From Methyloversatilis sp. (GTDB lineage: Bacteria; Pseudomonadota; Gammaproteobacteria; Burkholderiales; Rhodocyclaceae), in assembly GCA_017984755.1 (NCBI GenBank), contig JAGNYW010000003.1:97744-161743 (forward strand): 64,000 nt of DNA. The letters run 5' to 3'. The notes under the pieces were generated by a model. It saw nothing but the letters and a program-made list of their open reading frames with translations, did not search any database and was not told the origin of the DNA. Every line of letters begins with the position of its first letter. Position 1 is the stretch's first letter. Shown piece after piece: positions 24,004-33,962 of this stretch. The position numbers were made by a program, and so were the translations under genes.

Positions 24004-26268
24004 GTGACCGAACGGAATCAGGCACGCCAACACGCATGTTTGCGAATGCGCCCAACGATGCTCGCAGCAGCGCTGCTGGCATTTGGCATGCATGCGCATG
24101 AAGCGCGTGCGCTCGGTCTCGGCGCCATCAAGACGAAGTCCGTTCTGGGCGAGCCCTTTCGAGCTGAAATCGCGCTGCTGGGCGCTGACGGTCCGCCGCC
24201 CGGCAGCACCTGCTTCTCGATCGACACGCCCGCCGCGACATCTGGCGATGACCTGCCCTGGCTGACCAATGCCCGCATCCGCACGCAGGGCAACACCATA
24301 TATATAAGCAGCCCGCTCTCGATAAACGAGCCGATCGTGATGGTGGGCCTGAAAGTCGGATGTGGCTACGAACTCGCTCGCGAGTACGCCGTATTGCTGG
24401 AACCGGCTGACCGGGCGATCGCGGAGGAACGACCGGCGGTTGCTGTTGCTGTTGCGGCTGCATCCGCAACAGCAACAGCCGCGCCGATCGCTCGCCGTCA
24501 GCGCGGTGCGGCCGGTTCTTCGGCAGAACCTTCGGGCAGTGCGTCCCGTGACTTAAGTGAAGGCGCCCCGCCTCAGAAACCCAAGGCACGCAAGCCACGG
24601 CGCAGCGCGCCCTCCGTTCCGGCGCCGTCATCGGATCGGCTGTTTGTTGCGCCGTCCATTGATTCTGGCAACGGCCTGAAAATGTCCGGCGGCCTGGTGC
24701 CACGGGCGGAAGCCAGCGAAGCTGAACGCGAGGCCCTGCGTACCCAGCACAAGCTTCTCGCTGCGCTCGACGAACAGATCGCAACGCACCTGGCGATCGC
24801 AGACAAGGTAAAGCAGCTCGAATCCCGGATGGCCGAACTGCAGAAGCAGCTCGGTCGCACCGAGAACGCACTCAACTCCTCGCAACCGGGTGCGATCCGC
24901 ACCCTGCCAGAACCCATCATTTCGCAGGACACCTCCGTGCCGGCCGCGGCAGCGCCGGAACCTGCCGCAACTGAAACGGTGGCAGCCGACCCGGCGGTCG
25001 AGGCTCCGAACGAAACCGTAGCTGCCGGCGAAGCGCCGGCCCAGCCGTCGCCGCCTCCAGCCGGACTGACAAACGAACCGGTCAAGGTTATCAACAAACT
25101 ACCGCCCGAACAGGCCCAGGTGGCAGCGGAAACATCCGACGCTGCCGGCGTGAACTGGCTCGTTGCTGCCCTGGGTGCTCTGGCCGCGGGAGCGGTACTC
25201 GGCGGATCGTGGCTCTGGCGTCGTCGCGCGCAGAAGCTGTCGGTGACGACAGCCATGCGTCAGCGCCACGCTGAAGAGGCCATCACGCGGATGATGGTGG
25301 CGAAGCCGGTCGTCGAAACGGCTGCTTCTTCCAACTGGGTGAAGGACCCCGACGATCAAGTGGAATATCTGCCGGAACAGCCTCCCGTCGTCGTCTCGGT
25401 CGTGCCGCCAGTACCCGTCGAGTCGTCGTTCCAGTACTTCCCGGGTGAAGCGCCTTCCGAGCACATGGAAGGCATGGAAGCAGCCGCCATATCGCCGACA
25501 GTCGAACCGGCGGCTGCGGGGCTTGCCGCGCCAATCACCACCGACGCCCCGCTCGATGCCGTCGGCATGGACATCGAACTGGCCGGCAGCGACACAAATG
25601 GAATGACATTCCCGGCAAAACTCGATCTTGAGTTCGACAGCTTCGTCGGATCAACCAGCAGCAGCGGCTCCCGGGAGACTGCCGTCGTTGCGAGTGGGCC
25701 AAGGCTTGTCAGCAATTCTTCGACGATCGCGACCGGATTACCCTTCGATCAGACCGCAACGCCAGCCAACGAGGAAGAAGCACCGTCGCACGAACACGTG
25801 CTCGAACTGGCCGAAATCATGATGTCCTTCGGGCGCGCCGAGGGCGCCGCACAGACCCTGTCGGAGTTTCTGCGCGACTACCCGAAGGAATCATTGATTC
25901 CATGGCTGAAGCTGCTCGACCTGTATCACACGAGCGGTCGGCGTGGTGAATACGACGACCTGGCACCGAAACTCAACCGCGCATTCAACGTGAAGGTTCC
26001 CGATTGGGAGCACTTCAACGGTCCGGTCGCATCCGAATCAGTGGAACAGTTCGGTCACATCATTGCGCGGATCAACGCCTGCTGGCCCTCGCAGGACTGC
26101 CTCGACTACATCACCGAACTGCTGCGTGACAACCGCGCCGGTGCGCGCATCGGCTTTCCGCTAGGCGTGATCGATGACATTCTGCTGCTCAAGTCAGTAC
26201 TGGAATGGCACATCGCCAATCCGGAAATGACCTCCACGCAAGCAGCTCCCCGACTTGCGTTGATCTAG
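24004..26268 (+). CDS. fimV: FimV-like envelope protein lacking a recognisable LysM domain
   Basis: The 754-residue protein starts at a GTG with GGAG seven bases upstream. A signal peptide (ends near ARA-LGLG) precedes the FimV N-terminal beta domain (LGAIKTKSVLGEPFRAEI, YAVLLEPAD). Ala/Pro-rich linkers and a coiled coil (about 235-300) follow, then one TM (about 380-400). A long acidic cytoplasmic region ends in a TPR-like FimV C-terminal domain (EHVLELAEIMMSFGRAEGAAQTLSEFL). FimV scaffolds polar pili and, in Pseudomonas, raises cAMP through CyaB. The expected LysM motif after the N-terminal domain is not seen. A perfect 16-bp hairpin lies inside the gene at 24442-24479. Confidence 0.85.
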   Translation: MTERNQARQHACLRMRPTMLAAALLAFGMHAHEARALGLGAIKTKSVLGEPFRAEIALLGADGPPPGSTCFSIDTPAATSGDDLPWLTNARIRTQGNTIYISSPLSINEPIVMVGLKVGCGYELAREYAVLLEPADRAIAEERPAVAVAVAAASATATAAPIARRQRGAAGSSAEPSGSASRDLSEGAPPQKPKARKPRRSAPSVPAPSSDRLFVAPSIDSGNGLKMSGGLVPRAEASEAEREALRTQHKLLAALDEQIATHLAIADKVKQLESRMAELQKQLGRTENALNSSQPGAIRTLPEPIISQDTSVPAAAAPEPAATETVAADPAVEAPNETVAAGEAPAQPSPPPAGLTNEPVKVINKLPPEQAQVAAETSDAAGVNWLVAALGALAAGAVLGGSWLWRRRAQKLSVTTAMRQRHAEEAITRMMVAKPVVETAASSNWVKDPDDQVEYLPEQPPVVVSVVPPVPVESSFQYFPGEAPSEHMEGMEAAAISPTVEPAAAGLAAPITTDAPLDAVGMDIELAGSDTNGMTFPAKLDLEFDSFVGSTSSSGSRETAVVASGPRLVSNSSTIATGLPFDQTATPANEEEAPSHEHVLELAEIMMSFGRAEGAAQTLSEFLRDYPKESLIPWLKLLDLYHTSGRRGEYDDLAPKLNRAFNVKVPDWEHFNGPVASESVEQFGHIIARINACWPSQDCLDYITELLRDNRAGARIGFPLGVIDDILLLKSVLEWHIANPEMTSTQAAPRLALI
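24442..24479 (+). repeat. Perfect inverted repeat inside the fimV-like gene
   Basis: A 16-base arm made of GCTGTT/GCTGTTGC units (24442-24457) is matched exactly by its reverse complement (24464-24479) around a 6-base loop CTGCAT. It encodes the low-complexity AVAVAVAAASATATAA stretch. It could fold in the mRNA, or may simply reflect slippage of GCTGTT repeats. Confidence 0.85.
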
Positions 26269-26306
26269 CGGCGGCCGCGCGTCTCAGCAGGAGAGCGCGC
26301 CCGAAT

Positions 26307-27053
26307 CTAGGCCGGATTGTCGATATCGACGAATTCGACCGTCAATCCGAAACGTCCGGCCAGGTGAGCACCCAGCGCACGCACGCCGTACCGTTCCGTC
26401 GCATGATGACCCGCTGCGATGTAGGGCACCCCGGACTCACGCGCAATGTGGGTCGTCTGCTCGGAAATCTCACCGGAAATGTATGCATCGGCGCCCGCCT
26501 CGACGGCCTGTTCGAACATGCCCTGCGCACCGCCGGTGCACCACGCGACACGCCGGACGATTCGATCCGGGTCTCCGACCAGTAGGGGCTCGCGCGAAAG
26601 CTGCCTGCCCGCATTCGCACAGACTTCAGCGGCGGTGAGCGAGCAGTCCGGTGCGCCCAGCCAAAGCAGCCCCTGCTCGCCCGTGACGCCGGTTGGTTTG
26701 AAGCCGAGCACCTTTCCGAGCTGGGCGTTGTTGCCCAGTTCGGGATGAGCATCCAGCGGCAGGTGGTAGGCAAGCAGATTGATGTCATTCGCGAGCAGGC
26801 TGGCCAGACGCGCGCGCCGCAGGCCCGTGACGCGACTGTCCTCTCCACGCCAGAACCAGCCGTGATGAACCAGAATCGTGTTCGCCCCTGACTCGATTGC
26901 CGCTTCGATCAAGGCCATGCTTGCCGTGACACCGCAAAGCACCTTCGCCACCTCGGGCGCGCCTTCCACTTGCAGTCCGTTTGGGCAATAATCCTTGAAC
27001 CGTGCGGTATCCAGCAGTTCATCCAGATAACGCTGCAGCAAAACCCTGTCCAT
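26307..27053 (-). CDS. Nif3-like dinuclear metal-centre protein (YbgI family)
   Basis: The 248-residue protein has the family motifs [38 protein letters not shown] and the C-terminal [17 protein letters not shown], which carry the metal-binding His and Glu residues. It is a cytoplasmic hexameric toroid in this family (NIF3/YbgI), often annotated as GTP cyclohydrolase I type 2, but the function is uncertain. It is divergent from the DegQ-type protease gene, with about 25 bases between the two ATGs; this pairing is common in betaproteobacteria. It converges with the fimV-like gene. Confidence 0.92.
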   Translation of the reverse strand: MDRVLLQRYLDELLDTARFKDYCPNGLQVEGAPEVAKVLCGVTASMALIEAAIESGANTILVHHGWFWRGEDSRVTGLRRARLASLLANDINLLAYHLPLDAHPELGNNAQLGKVLGFKPTGVTGEQGLLWLGAPDCSLTAAEVCANAGRQLSREPLLVGDPDRIVRRVAWCTGGAQGMFEQAVEAGADAYISGEISEQTTHIARESGVPYIAAGHHATERYGVRALGAHLAGRFGLTVEFVDIDNPA

Positions 27054-27077
27054 TTTTCACTCTCCCCTCTTTTGATT

Positions 27078-28277
27078 ATGCAGCGTCTGTGGCTGGTCTT
27101 TGCTCAATCCGTGACCGCTGCATTGGCGGTGCTGTTCGTGGTTGCAACACTTCGGCCTGACTGGCTGACATCACAAGGTACGTCGGCTGCCACCCAGTTC
27201 ATCCCTTCTGCGCCAGCCGTGGCGCAGAAGGGCCCGGCGAATCCGCCGGCGAATGTCGAAGCGGTCAAGGTAGTGACCTACGCCGAAGCGGCGCAGAAGG
27301 CGCTGCCGTCCGTGGTGCACGTGTTCACGACCAAGGCCGTGCGCACCCCACAGCATCCGCTCATGAACGATCCGGTATTCCGGCATTTCTTCGGTGATCG
27401 ACTGGGTAACCAGCCGCAGCGGCAAATGGGGCTGGGGTCGGGTGTGATCGTCAGCGAAGACGGCGTCGTACTGACCAACAATCACGTAGTCGAGGCAGCC
27501 GACGAAATCGAAGTTTCGCTCAACGATGGTGGCAAGTACCCCGCCACGCTGATCGGCAGCGATCCCGAGTCGGACCTCGCCGTGTTGCAGGTCAAGGCAC
27601 CCAACAAGATGCCGGCGGCCCAATTCGCCGAAAACGACGCGCTGCGCATCGGCGATGTCGTGCTCGCCATCGGCAACCCGTTCGACGTGGGTCAGACAGT
27701 GACCATGGGCATCGTTTCGGCGCTCGGACGCTCACAGCTCGGCATCAACACTTTCGAGAACTTCATCCAGACCGACGCAGCGATCAATCCGGGCAACTCC
27801 GGCGGCGCACTGGTAGATGCCAACGGAAATCTGGTTGGCATCAACACTGCCATTTACTCCCGCAGCGGCGGGTCGCTCGGCATCGGCTTCGCCATTCCGG
27901 CCAGCACGGCCCGCAGCGTGATGGAACAGATCGTCGCGAACGGCTCGGTCACGCGCGGCTGGGTCGGCGTCGAAGTTCAGGAACTCACGCCCGAGCTTGC
28001 CGAAAGTTTCAAGTATCCGGCTTCGGGTGGCGCGCTGATTGCAGGCGTGATGCGGGGTAGCCCCGCAGACAAGGGCGGCGTGCGCCCGGGTGACGTGCTT
28101 CTTGAAGTCAATGGAAGCAAGGTGAAGGACGCGGCCGGCATGTTGCAACTCATCGCAGCGCTCGTACCCGGTCAGCAGGCAACGCTGAAGATCTATCGGG
28201 GCGGGGCGGAGAAAGCGGTCGGCGTCACCGTCGGCAAACGACCCGTCACCGCGGTCGCGCCCCGCAACGACGAATGA
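27078..28277 (+). CDS. DegQ/DegS-type trypsin-like serine protease with one PDZ domain
   Basis: The 399-residue protein has an N-terminal hydrophobic segment (2-25) that is either a signal anchor or a signal peptide. The chymotrypsin-fold domain has the triad H136 (TNNHVVE), D166 (SDLAVLQ) and S241 (GNSGGAL). A single PDZ domain (about 290-385) follows. One PDZ fits DegS/AlgW-type stress sensors and the DegQ-like proteins of betaproteobacteria. It handles misfolded envelope proteins. ATG 27078 starts directly at the hydrophobic segment. Its stop codon directly abuts the stop of convergent tatC. Confidence 0.93.
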   Translation: MQRLWLVFAQSVTAALAVLFVVATLRPDWLTSQGTSAATQFIPSAPAVAQKGPANPPANVEAVKVVTYAEAAQKALPSVVHVFTTKAVRTPQHPLMNDPVFRHFFGDRLGNQPQRQMGLGSGVIVSEDGVVLTNNHVVEAADEIEVSLNDGGKYPATLIGSDPESDLAVLQVKAPNKMPAAQFAENDALRIGDVVLAIGNPFDVGQTVTMGIVSALGRSQLGINTFENFIQTDAAINPGNSGGALVDANGNLVGINTAIYSRSGGSLGIGFAIPASTARSVMEQIVANGSVTRGWVGVEVQELTPELAESFKYPASGGALIAGVMRGSPADKGGVRPGDVLLEVNGSKVKDAAGMLQLIAALVPGQQATLKIYRGGAEKAVGVTVGKRPVTAVAPRNDE

Positions 28278-29039
28278 TTACGCGTTTTCGGAGATGTTTT
28301 CCGACGATTTGGCTGCCCGCTCAGGCGACGTACGGATGAAACGGCTGAGCACAATACCCAATTCATAGAGCAGGCAGAGCGGAATCGCCAGCAGCAGTTG
28401 GGACACCACATCCGGCGGTGTGACGATCGCAGCAATGACAAACGCACCAACGATGACGTAGGGGCGGGCCTCCCGCAACTGCTTGAGCGTCACAATGCCG
28501 AAGCGCACCAGCACGATGACGACGACCGGCACCTCGAACGTGACGCCGAATGCGGTGAACATCGTGAGCACGAAAGACAGGTACTGCTCGATGTCAGGTG
28601 CCGGAGTGATGCTCTTGGGTGCGAATTCGGCAATGAACTGGAAAACCACTCCGAACACGAGGAAGTAGCAAAAGGCCATGCCGGTCATGAACAGCAGGGT
28701 GCTCGCGATCACCAGAGGCAGGCCCAACCGTCGTTCATGTGCATAAAGCCCTGGCGCAACGAAAGCCCAGGCCTGGTAGAGCACAACCGGCAATGCAATC
28801 AGGAACGCCAGCATCAGCGTCACCTTCACCGGAACGAAAAATGGCGTGACCACCCCGGTCGCTATCATCTTCGTACCTTCCGGCAGGGCAATCATCAGGG
28901 GGCGTGCGAGGAGGTCGTAGATGTCTGCCGCCCAGGGCATCAGGCAGACGAATACGATGATCACTGCTACAACCGCGCGCAGGAGCCTGTCACGCAACTC
29001 CACGAGGTGCGAAACGAAGCTTTCGGTCTGTTCGTTCAT
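28278..29039 (-). CDS. tatC: Sec-independent (Tat) translocase subunit TatC
   Basis: The 253-residue inner-membrane protein has six TM helices and the conserved N-terminal SHLVELRDRLLRAV. That Glu-containing segment forms the twin-arginine signal-peptide site. FVAPGLYAHERR and the loop FGVVFQFIAEFAP are also recognisable. It recognises folded Tat substrates together with TatB. Its ATG overlaps the tatB stop by four bases (ATGA), so translation is coupled. Gene order tatA-tatB-tatC is standard. Confidence 0.97.
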   Translation of the reverse strand: MNEQTESFVSHLVELRDRLLRAVVAVIIVFVCLMPWAADIYDLLARPLMIALPEGTKMIATGVVTPFFVPVKVTLMLAFLIALPVVLYQAWAFVAPGLYAHERRLGLPLVIASTLLFMTGMAFCYFLVFGVVFQFIAEFAPKSITPAPDIEQYLSFVLTMFTAFGVTFEVPVVVIVLVRFGIVTLKQLREARPYVIVGAFVIAAIVTPPDVVSQLLLAIPLCLLYELGIVLSRFIRTSPERAAKSSENISENA

Positions 29040-29491
29040 GTCTTGTCCCGTGCAACCGTCACGGGCTCATGCAGCGGGATGTCGAGCGGCAACTGACCCG
29101 ACAACGGATCAGGTACCGGCGCTCCCGCCTGCGTCTCTGCGGCAGGAGCATCTTCCAGCTTATTTTCGACAGCCGCGTATTTGTCCTGTTCGGCCATGGC
29201 GGCACGCATCTGTGCGCTCATCCCGTCCGCCTCGGTGCTGACGGCACCGGCAGTTTCGTCCACCTGCCGTTCGACGTCCCGAACCTGCTGCTCGACCTGG
29301 GCCTGCAACTTGCGCAACTCGTCGAGTTGCATCTCTCGGGAAATGTCCGATTTGACGTCGCTTACGTAGCGCTGAAGACGTCCGAGCAAATGCCCCGCCG
29401 TGCGCGCGACGCGAGGCAATCGTTCGGGGCCGAGCACAAGCAGCGCGACGATGCCGATGATGAGTAATTCGGAAAAACCGATGTCGAACAT
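29036..29491 (-). CDS. tatB: Tat translocase subunit TatB
   Basis: The 151-residue protein starts MFDIGFSELLIIGIVALLVLGPERLP, the short TatB TM followed by the conserved Gly-Pro-Glu hinge. An amphipathic helix and a long charged helix (about 45-100, DVKSDISREMQLDELRKLQAQVEQQ) follow. It joins TatC in the substrate receptor complex. It lies between tatA (73 bases upstream) and tatC (four-base overlap). Confidence 0.95.
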   Translation of the reverse strand: MFDIGFSELLIIGIVALLVLGPERLPRVARTAGHLLGRLQRYVSDVKSDISREMQLDELRKLQAQVEQQVRDVERQVDETAGAVSTEADGMSAQMRAAMAEQDKYAAVENKLEDAPAAETQAGAPVPDPLSGQLPLDIPLHEPVTVARDKT

Positions 29492-29564
29492 GGACTGGAC
29501 GGGAGAGGCAGCGAAGCGTCAGCTCCGCGCGCCGTTTGACTGTGCGGCGTGATTGCCGCGAAGG

Positions 29565-29792
29565 TCAGGACTTGACCTTTTCTTCGGCTTTCACATCGAT
29601 GGTACGACCGACGTGCTGTGTCGGTTGCTCGGCTGGCGCTTCTGCACCGCCTTCAGCGCCCTTGACGCCGTCCTTGAAGCCCTTGACCGCGCCACCGAGA
29701 TCGGAGCCGATGTTGCGCAACTTTTTCGTGCCGAATATCAGAAGCACGATGACCAGCACGATGAGCCAGTGAGTGATGCTGAATGAACCCAT
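29565..29792 (-). CDS. tatA: Tat translocase pore subunit TatA
   Basis: A 75-residue protein with one TM ([21 protein letters not shown]), then [21 protein letters not shown], the amphipathic helix that defines TatA/E. It oligomerises to form the translocation path. The start ATG is two bases from the HIT gene stop, so it is probably cotranscribed with the his-HIT genes upstream. The C-terminal tail is short and acidic. Confidence 0.96.
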   Translation of the reverse strand: MGSFSITHWLIVLVIVLLIFGTKKLRNIGSDLGGAVKGFKDGVKGAEGGAEAPAEQPTQHVGRTIDVKAEEKVKS

Positions 29793-29794
29793 GA

Positions 29795-30154
29795 TTACCT
29801 CTCGGAAACGAGCATGGGCGGAAGGGGATCCGGGCCGCCCACGACGTGCATGTGAAGATGATACACCTCCTGCCGCCCCACCCTTCCGCAGTTGATCAGC
29901 GTGCGGTAGCCGTCCGTGCAGCCTGCTTCCGAAGCGAGCTGCCCCACCTTCGACAACATGCGGCCCAGCACCGCTTCGTGCAAGGGCTCGGTATCTGACA
30001 ACGTCGGAATGTGCACTCTCGGAATGATCAGAAAATGCACCGGTGCCGCTGGACGGATATCGTGAAAAGCATAGATCAGATCGTCCTCGTACAGCTTTCG
30101 GGACGGTATCTTGCCGCTGATGATCTTGCAGAAGATGCAGTCGATGTCGTGCAT
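29795..30154 (-). CDS. HIT-family nucleotide-binding protein (Hint-like)
   Basis: The 119-residue protein has the [13 protein letters not shown] zinc/core region and the histidine triad HLHMHV with H99, H101 and H103. Hint-branch HIT proteins hydrolyse purine nucleoside phosphoramidates. The extended N-terminal frame was rejected because ATG 30154 gives the family start ([11 protein letters not shown]). It is conserved next to hisE and tatA in betaproteobacteria. Confidence 0.94.
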   Translation of the reverse strand: MHDIDCIFCKIISGKIPSRKLYEDDLIYAFHDIRPAAPVHFLIIPRVHIPTLSDTEPLHEAVLGRMLSKVGQLASEAGCTDGYRTLINCGRVGRQEVYHLHMHVVGGPDPLPPMLVSER

Positions 30155-30212
30155 TGAATCAGTGTGTCCGTTCGGATCGGATTGTGGGATACGCGTATTA
30201 CCGTATTGCGAA

Positions 30213-30536
30213 CTAGCTCGTGCGCGATCGTTTCTCGTCCAGACCGGAAATACCTTCGCGCCGCCGGAACTCGTGGAGTACGTCATCCACGTTCAGGCCG
30301 TGATGGGCGAGCAGCACCATGCTGTGAAACCACAGGTCGCAGACTTCCTTGACCAGATGACCTGCGTCGCCGTCCTTCGATGCCATGATGGTTTCCGCAG
30401 CTTCTTCGATCACCTTCTTGCAGATTGCGTCCGTACCCTTGTGCAGCAGTGATGATACGTAGGATGAACCCGGCTCGGACAGCTTGCGGTCGGCGATGGT
30501 CTGCGCAACACGATGCAGCACTTCGATGTCGATCAT
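30213..30536 (-). CDS. hisE: Phosphoribosyl-ATP pyrophosphatase HisE
   Basis: The 107-residue all-alpha MazG-like protein has [24 protein letters not shown] and [13 protein letters not shown], which hold the Mg-binding acidic residues. It removes pyrophosphate from phosphoribosyl-ATP in step 2 of histidine synthesis. Its ATG overlaps the hisI stop (ATGA). HisE and HisI are separate proteins here, unlike the fused enterobacterial HisIE. Confidence 0.95.
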   Translation of the reverse strand: MIDIEVLHRVAQTIADRKLSEPGSSYVSSLLHKGTDAICKKVIEEAAETIMASKDGDAGHLVKEVCDLWFHSMVLLAHHGLNVDDVLHEFRRREGISGLDEKRSRTS

Positions 30537-30922
30537 TTGTAGATTTCGTCCGGGTTCTTGAGTACGGGTTCGGTCATCACCCATCCGCCGTCAACAAGCG
30601 AATGGAAGAAACAGCTGTGTCTTCCTGTATGGCAGGCGATGCCGCCGGTTTGTTCCACTTTCAGAAGGAGCACATCGCGATCACAGTCGAGGCGGATGTC
30701 CAGCACCTTCTGGGTGTGGCCGGATTCCTCACCCTTGTGCCACAGGCGGTTCCGCGACCGCGACCAGAATACTGCCTCGCGCAGCTGCGACGTGCGTTCA
30801 AGCGCTTCGCTGTTCATCCAGGCGAACATCAGCACGTCGCCGGACGACGCTTCCTGCACGATCACCGGCAGCAGCCCGTTCTCGTCCCAGGTGATCTCGC
30901 CGATCCAGGCCGGCGCACTCAC
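30533..30922 (-). CDS. hisI: Phosphoribosyl-AMP cyclohydrolase HisI
   Basis: The 129-residue protein has [30 protein letters not shown], the Asp cluster RLDCDRD and the zinc-binding CHTGRHSC. It opens the adenine ring of PR-AMP. The start is the GTG at 30922, which overlaps the hisF stop as GTGA. A longer open frame upstream lies inside hisF and does not encode HisI sequence. Confidence 0.94.
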   Translation of the reverse strand: MSAPAWIGEITWDENGLLPVIVQEASSGDVLMFAWMNSEALERTSQLREAVFWSRSRNRLWHKGEESGHTQKVLDIRLDCDRDVLLLKVEQTGGIACHTGRHSCFFHSLVDGGWVMTEPVLKNPDEIYK

Positions 30923-31689
30923 AGCCTCACCTCGATGCCGCGGCTGCGCATGCGCAGCTTGGCCTCGCGTACCGTGTGCTCGCCGAAGTGGAAGATGCTG
31001 GCTGCAAGCACCGCATCCGCACGCCCTTCCAGAACACCATCGACGAGATGATCCAGCGTACCGACGCCACCGGATGCAATCACCGGAATGCGTATCGCGT
31101 CGGAAACGGCACGCGTGAGCGCCAGATCGAAGCCGCTCTTCGTGCCGTCGCGGTCCATGCTGGTCAGCAGTATTTCGCCGGCGCCGAGTGCCTCGACTTT
31201 CCGTGCCCATTCGACCGCATCGAGTCCAGTGGCGTTGCGCCCGCCGTGTGTGAACACTTCCCACCGCGGAACGCCATCCCGGTCGGCGACGCGCTTGGCG
31301 TCGATCGCGACCACGATGCACTGGGAGCCGACCTTGCCGGACGCACGCGCGACCAGTTCCGGATCCTTGATGGCGGCGGTATTCATGCTCACCTTGTCGG
31401 CGCCCGCATTGAGCAGACGACGAACATCTTCGACCGCGCGCACGCCACCGCCGACGGTGAGCGGAATGAACACCTGCTCCGCCACCTGTTCGACCACATG
31501 CAGCATGATGTCGCGCGCATCCGAGCTGGCAGTAATGTCGAGGAAGGTCAGTTCGTCTGCGCCTTGCTCGTCGTAGCGTCGGGCGATTTCCACCGGGTCA
31601 CCGGCATCCTTCAGCGACAAGAAATTGACGCCCTTGACCACACGGCCGGCGTTGACGTCCAGACAGGGAATGATGCGCTTGGCTAGCAT
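30919..31689 (-). CDS. hisF: Imidazole glycerol phosphate synthase cyclase subunit HisF
   Basis: A (beta/alpha)8 barrel of 256 residues. Catalytic Asp11 is in [15 protein letters not shown], and the second catalytic Asp is in [15 protein letters not shown]. Phosphate-binding motifs GGGVRAVED and SGGVG are also present. It uses ammonia from HisH to make IGP and AICAR from PRFAR. The ATG at 31689 lies 33 bases after the hisA stop. Confidence 0.96.
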   Translation of the reverse strand: MLAKRIIPCLDVNAGRVVKGVNFLSLKDAGDPVEIARRYDEQGADELTFLDITASSDARDIMLHVVEQVAEQVFIPLTVGGGVRAVEDVRRLLNAGADKVSMNTAAIKDPELVARASGKVGSQCIVVAIDAKRVADRDGVPRWEVFTHGGRNATGLDAVEWARKVEALGAGEILLTSMDRDGTKSGFDLALTRAVSDAIRIPVIASGGVGTLDHLVDGVLEGRADAVLAASIFHFGEHTVREAKLRMRSRGIEVRL

Positions 31690-31722
31690 GATGGTCCCGC
31701 GCCATGCGCGTCGGATGATAGG

Positions 31723-32469
31723 TCAGACAGCGCCGTTGAGGCGATCGGCTTCAGCCTGGCCTGCGGCAAAATCAAGCGACCCTTCATAGATCGCACGTCC
31801 GGTGATGGCACCCATGATGCCTTCGTCCTCGACTGCGCACAGGGCGCGGATGTCGTCCATGTTGGTGATGCCGCCCGACGCGATGACCGGGATGCGCAGC
31901 GCCTGCGCCAACTTCACCGTGGCTTCAACGTTCACACCGCTGAGCATGCCGTCGCGGCCGATGTCGGTGTACACGACCGCTTCGACGCCCTGATCCTCGA
32001 ATTTCTTCGCCAGATCGATGACATCGTGCCCGGTCATCTTCGACCATCCGTCCACCGCGACCTTGCCGTCCTTGGCATCCAGTCCAACGATGATGTGACC
32101 CGGAAACGCACCGCAGGCGTCATGCACGAAGCCTGGACTCTTGACCGCAGCCGTGCCGATGATGACGTAGGTGATGCCGTCGTCCAGATAGCGTTCGATG
32201 GTGTCGAGGTCGCGGATACCACCGCCGAGCTGGATCGGGATTTCATCGCCAAGCTCACGCACGATGGCCTTGATGGCCGCTTCGTTCTTCGGCTTTCCGG
32301 CAACGGCGCCATTCAGGTCGACCAGATGCAGGCGCCGCGCACCGGCTTCAAGCCAGTGCCGTGCCATGGCAGCCGGGTCTTCCGAAAATACGGTCACCGC
32401 ATCCATATCGCCCTGCTTCAGGCGTACGCAGTGGCCGTCCTTGAGGTCGATGGCAGGTATCAGCAGCAT
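31723..32469 (-). CDS. hisA: ProFAR isomerase HisA
   Basis: A 248-residue barrel homologous to HisF, with general base Asp8 in [22 protein letters not shown] is present, and the second Asp is in [13 protein letters not shown]. It carries out the Amadori rearrangement of ProFAR to PRFAR. It lies 75 bases after hisH and is probably in the same operon. Confidence 0.96.
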   Translation of the reverse strand: MLLIPAIDLKDGHCVRLKQGDMDAVTVFSEDPAAMARHWLEAGARRLHLVDLNGAVAGKPKNEAAIKAIVRELGDEIPIQLGGGIRDLDTIERYLDDGITYVIIGTAAVKSPGFVHDACGAFPGHIIVGLDAKDGKVAVDGWSKMTGHDVIDLAKKFEDQGVEAVVYTDIGRDGMLSGVNVEATVKLAQALRIPVIASGGITNMDDIRALCAVEDEGIMGAITGRAIYEGSLDFAAGQAEADRLNGAV

Positions 32470-32544
32470 GGCTCGAGGTTCTGTCTGTTCAGAAAAGGTG
32501 GATGGGGTGCGACTACGCCGAAAGACATCGTCCGGCGACGTTGG

Positions 32545-33180
32545 TCAAGGCGTCCAGCCGACGAAATTCGCAAGCAGGCGAAGCCCCGCCTGCGCGCTTT
32601 TCTCCGGGTGGAATTGAACGGCAAAAATATTATCGCGCGCTATGGCGCTGGTAAAGACCGCGCCGTAGTCGGTTTCTGCAGCGATCAGGGCTGGATCAAC
32701 CGGCGCGACATAATAACTATGCACGAAATAGAAGCGCTCTTCATCGCCGATTCCTGCCCACAGCGCGTGCGGGCGAGTCTGCCGAACACCGTTCCAGCCC
32801 ATGTGCGGCACCTTCAGGCGTGCGCCATTGGCTGGATCGATCGGGTCGATGAAGCGCTTCACATCGCCGGCGAACACGCCCAGCCCTGGCTGATCGCCCT
32901 CTTGGCTATGCTGGAACAGCATCTGCAGGCCGATGCAGATGCCGAGAAAGGGTTTGCTGGCGGCAGCATCGAGTACCGCGCCGCGCAGCTGCCGCTCGTC
33001 CAGTTCGCGCATGCAATCCGGCATCGCTCCCTGACCGGGAAACACCACGCGGTCTGCACGGGCAACTTCTATCGGATCACTGCTGACGATTACCTCGGCC
33101 GAGGGCGCAACGAACTCGATCGCCTTTGCCACCGAGCGAAGATTGCCCATGCCGTAATCAATGATGGCAACGCGAGTCAT
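32545..33180 (-). CDS. hisH: Imidazole glycerol phosphate synthase glutaminase subunit HisH
   Basis: The 211-residue class I glutamine amidotransferase has nucleophile Cys82 in LGICIGLQML and the His-Glu pair in QFHPEKS. IIDYGMGNLRSV is at the N-terminus. It supplies ammonia to HisF. It lies 42 bases after hisB. The glutaminase and cyclase genes are not adjacent (hisA lies between them), which is the usual order. Confidence 0.96.
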   Translation of the reverse strand: MTRVAIIDYGMGNLRSVAKAIEFVAPSAEVIVSSDPIEVARADRVVFPGQGAMPDCMRELDERQLRGAVLDAAASKPFLGICIGLQMLFQHSQEGDQPGLGVFAGDVKRFIDPIDPANGARLKVPHMGWNGVRQTRPHALWAGIGDEERFYFVHSYYVAPVDPALIAAETDYGAVFTSAIARDNIFAVQFHPEKSAQAGLRLLANFVGWTP

Positions 33181-33222
33181 GGATGGCGCATCGAAATGTG
33201 TAGCGTCGGGCCCGGTGTAAGC

Positions 33223-33810
33223 TCAGAGCGAGCCTTTGGTGGACGGGGTCTGACCGGCAGCGCGCTCGTCCCGCTCACTGGCGGCACGCAAGGCGCGTGC
33301 GAAAGCCTTGAACACCGTTTCGCACTGGTGATGGGCATTTATGCCCCGCAGATTGTCGATGTGCAACGTCACCAGAGCGTGATTGACAAACCCCTGGAAA
33401 AACTCGCGGATCAGATCGACGTCGAAATCGCCGATGCGCGCGCGCGTGAAATCGACATTGAACGCAAGCCCCGGACGGCCTGACAGATCGACCACGACGC
33501 GCGACATTGCCTCATCCAGCGGCACATAGGCATGTCCGTAACGACGTAGCCCTTTCTTGTCGCCAACCGCTTCGGCAAAGGCCTGGCCGAGGGTGATGCC
33601 GACATCTTCGACCGTGTGGTGGGCATCGATCTGCAGGTCGCCCCTCGCCAAGACATCGAGGTCGATCAGTCCGTGGCGAACGATCTGGTCAAGCATGTGG
33701 TCAAGGAAGGGGACGCCCGTATCGAGCTTGCCCCTGCCGCTGCCGTCGAGATCGATGCGGACGCTGATCTGGGTTTCCAGCGTATTGCGAGTGATGTCTG
33801 CTTGCCGCAT
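33223..33810 (-). CDS. hisB: Imidazoleglycerol-phosphate dehydratase HisB (monofunctional)
   Basis: The 195-residue protein contains only the dehydratase domain. The two metal-binding HHxxED motifs are represented by [10 protein letters not shown] and the C-terminal [12 protein letters not shown]. It lacks the phosphatase half found in enterobacterial HisB. It is first in the hisBHAFIE run on the minus strand, divergent from hisC with 152 bases between start codons. Confidence 0.96.
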   Translation of the reverse strand: MRQADITRNTLETQISVRIDLDGSGRGKLDTGVPFLDHMLDQIVRHGLIDLDVLARGDLQIDAHHTVEDVGITLGQAFAEAVGDKKGLRRYGHAYVPLDEAMSRVVVDLSGRPGLAFNVDFTRARIGDFDVDLIREFFQGFVNHALVTLHIDNLRGINAHHQCETVFKAFARALRAASERDERAAGQTPSTKGSL

Positions 33811-33962
33811 GAATAGTGGGGAACGCCGTCAGGAAATCGATCCGGCAACGCACCGGATTCACAATTCGCGAATGATAACATCGACTGGTTGTTGGTCATT
33901 CCCGACCCGTTTCCGCATGATGGCCACGCCCCGGCCTCGTCACCGCAACATGATTGATTGCC

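Noticed and set aside
28260-28290. Possible bidirectional terminator between the DegQ-type gene and tatC
   Set aside because: The two stop codons abut directly and no hairpin with a T run spans the junction.
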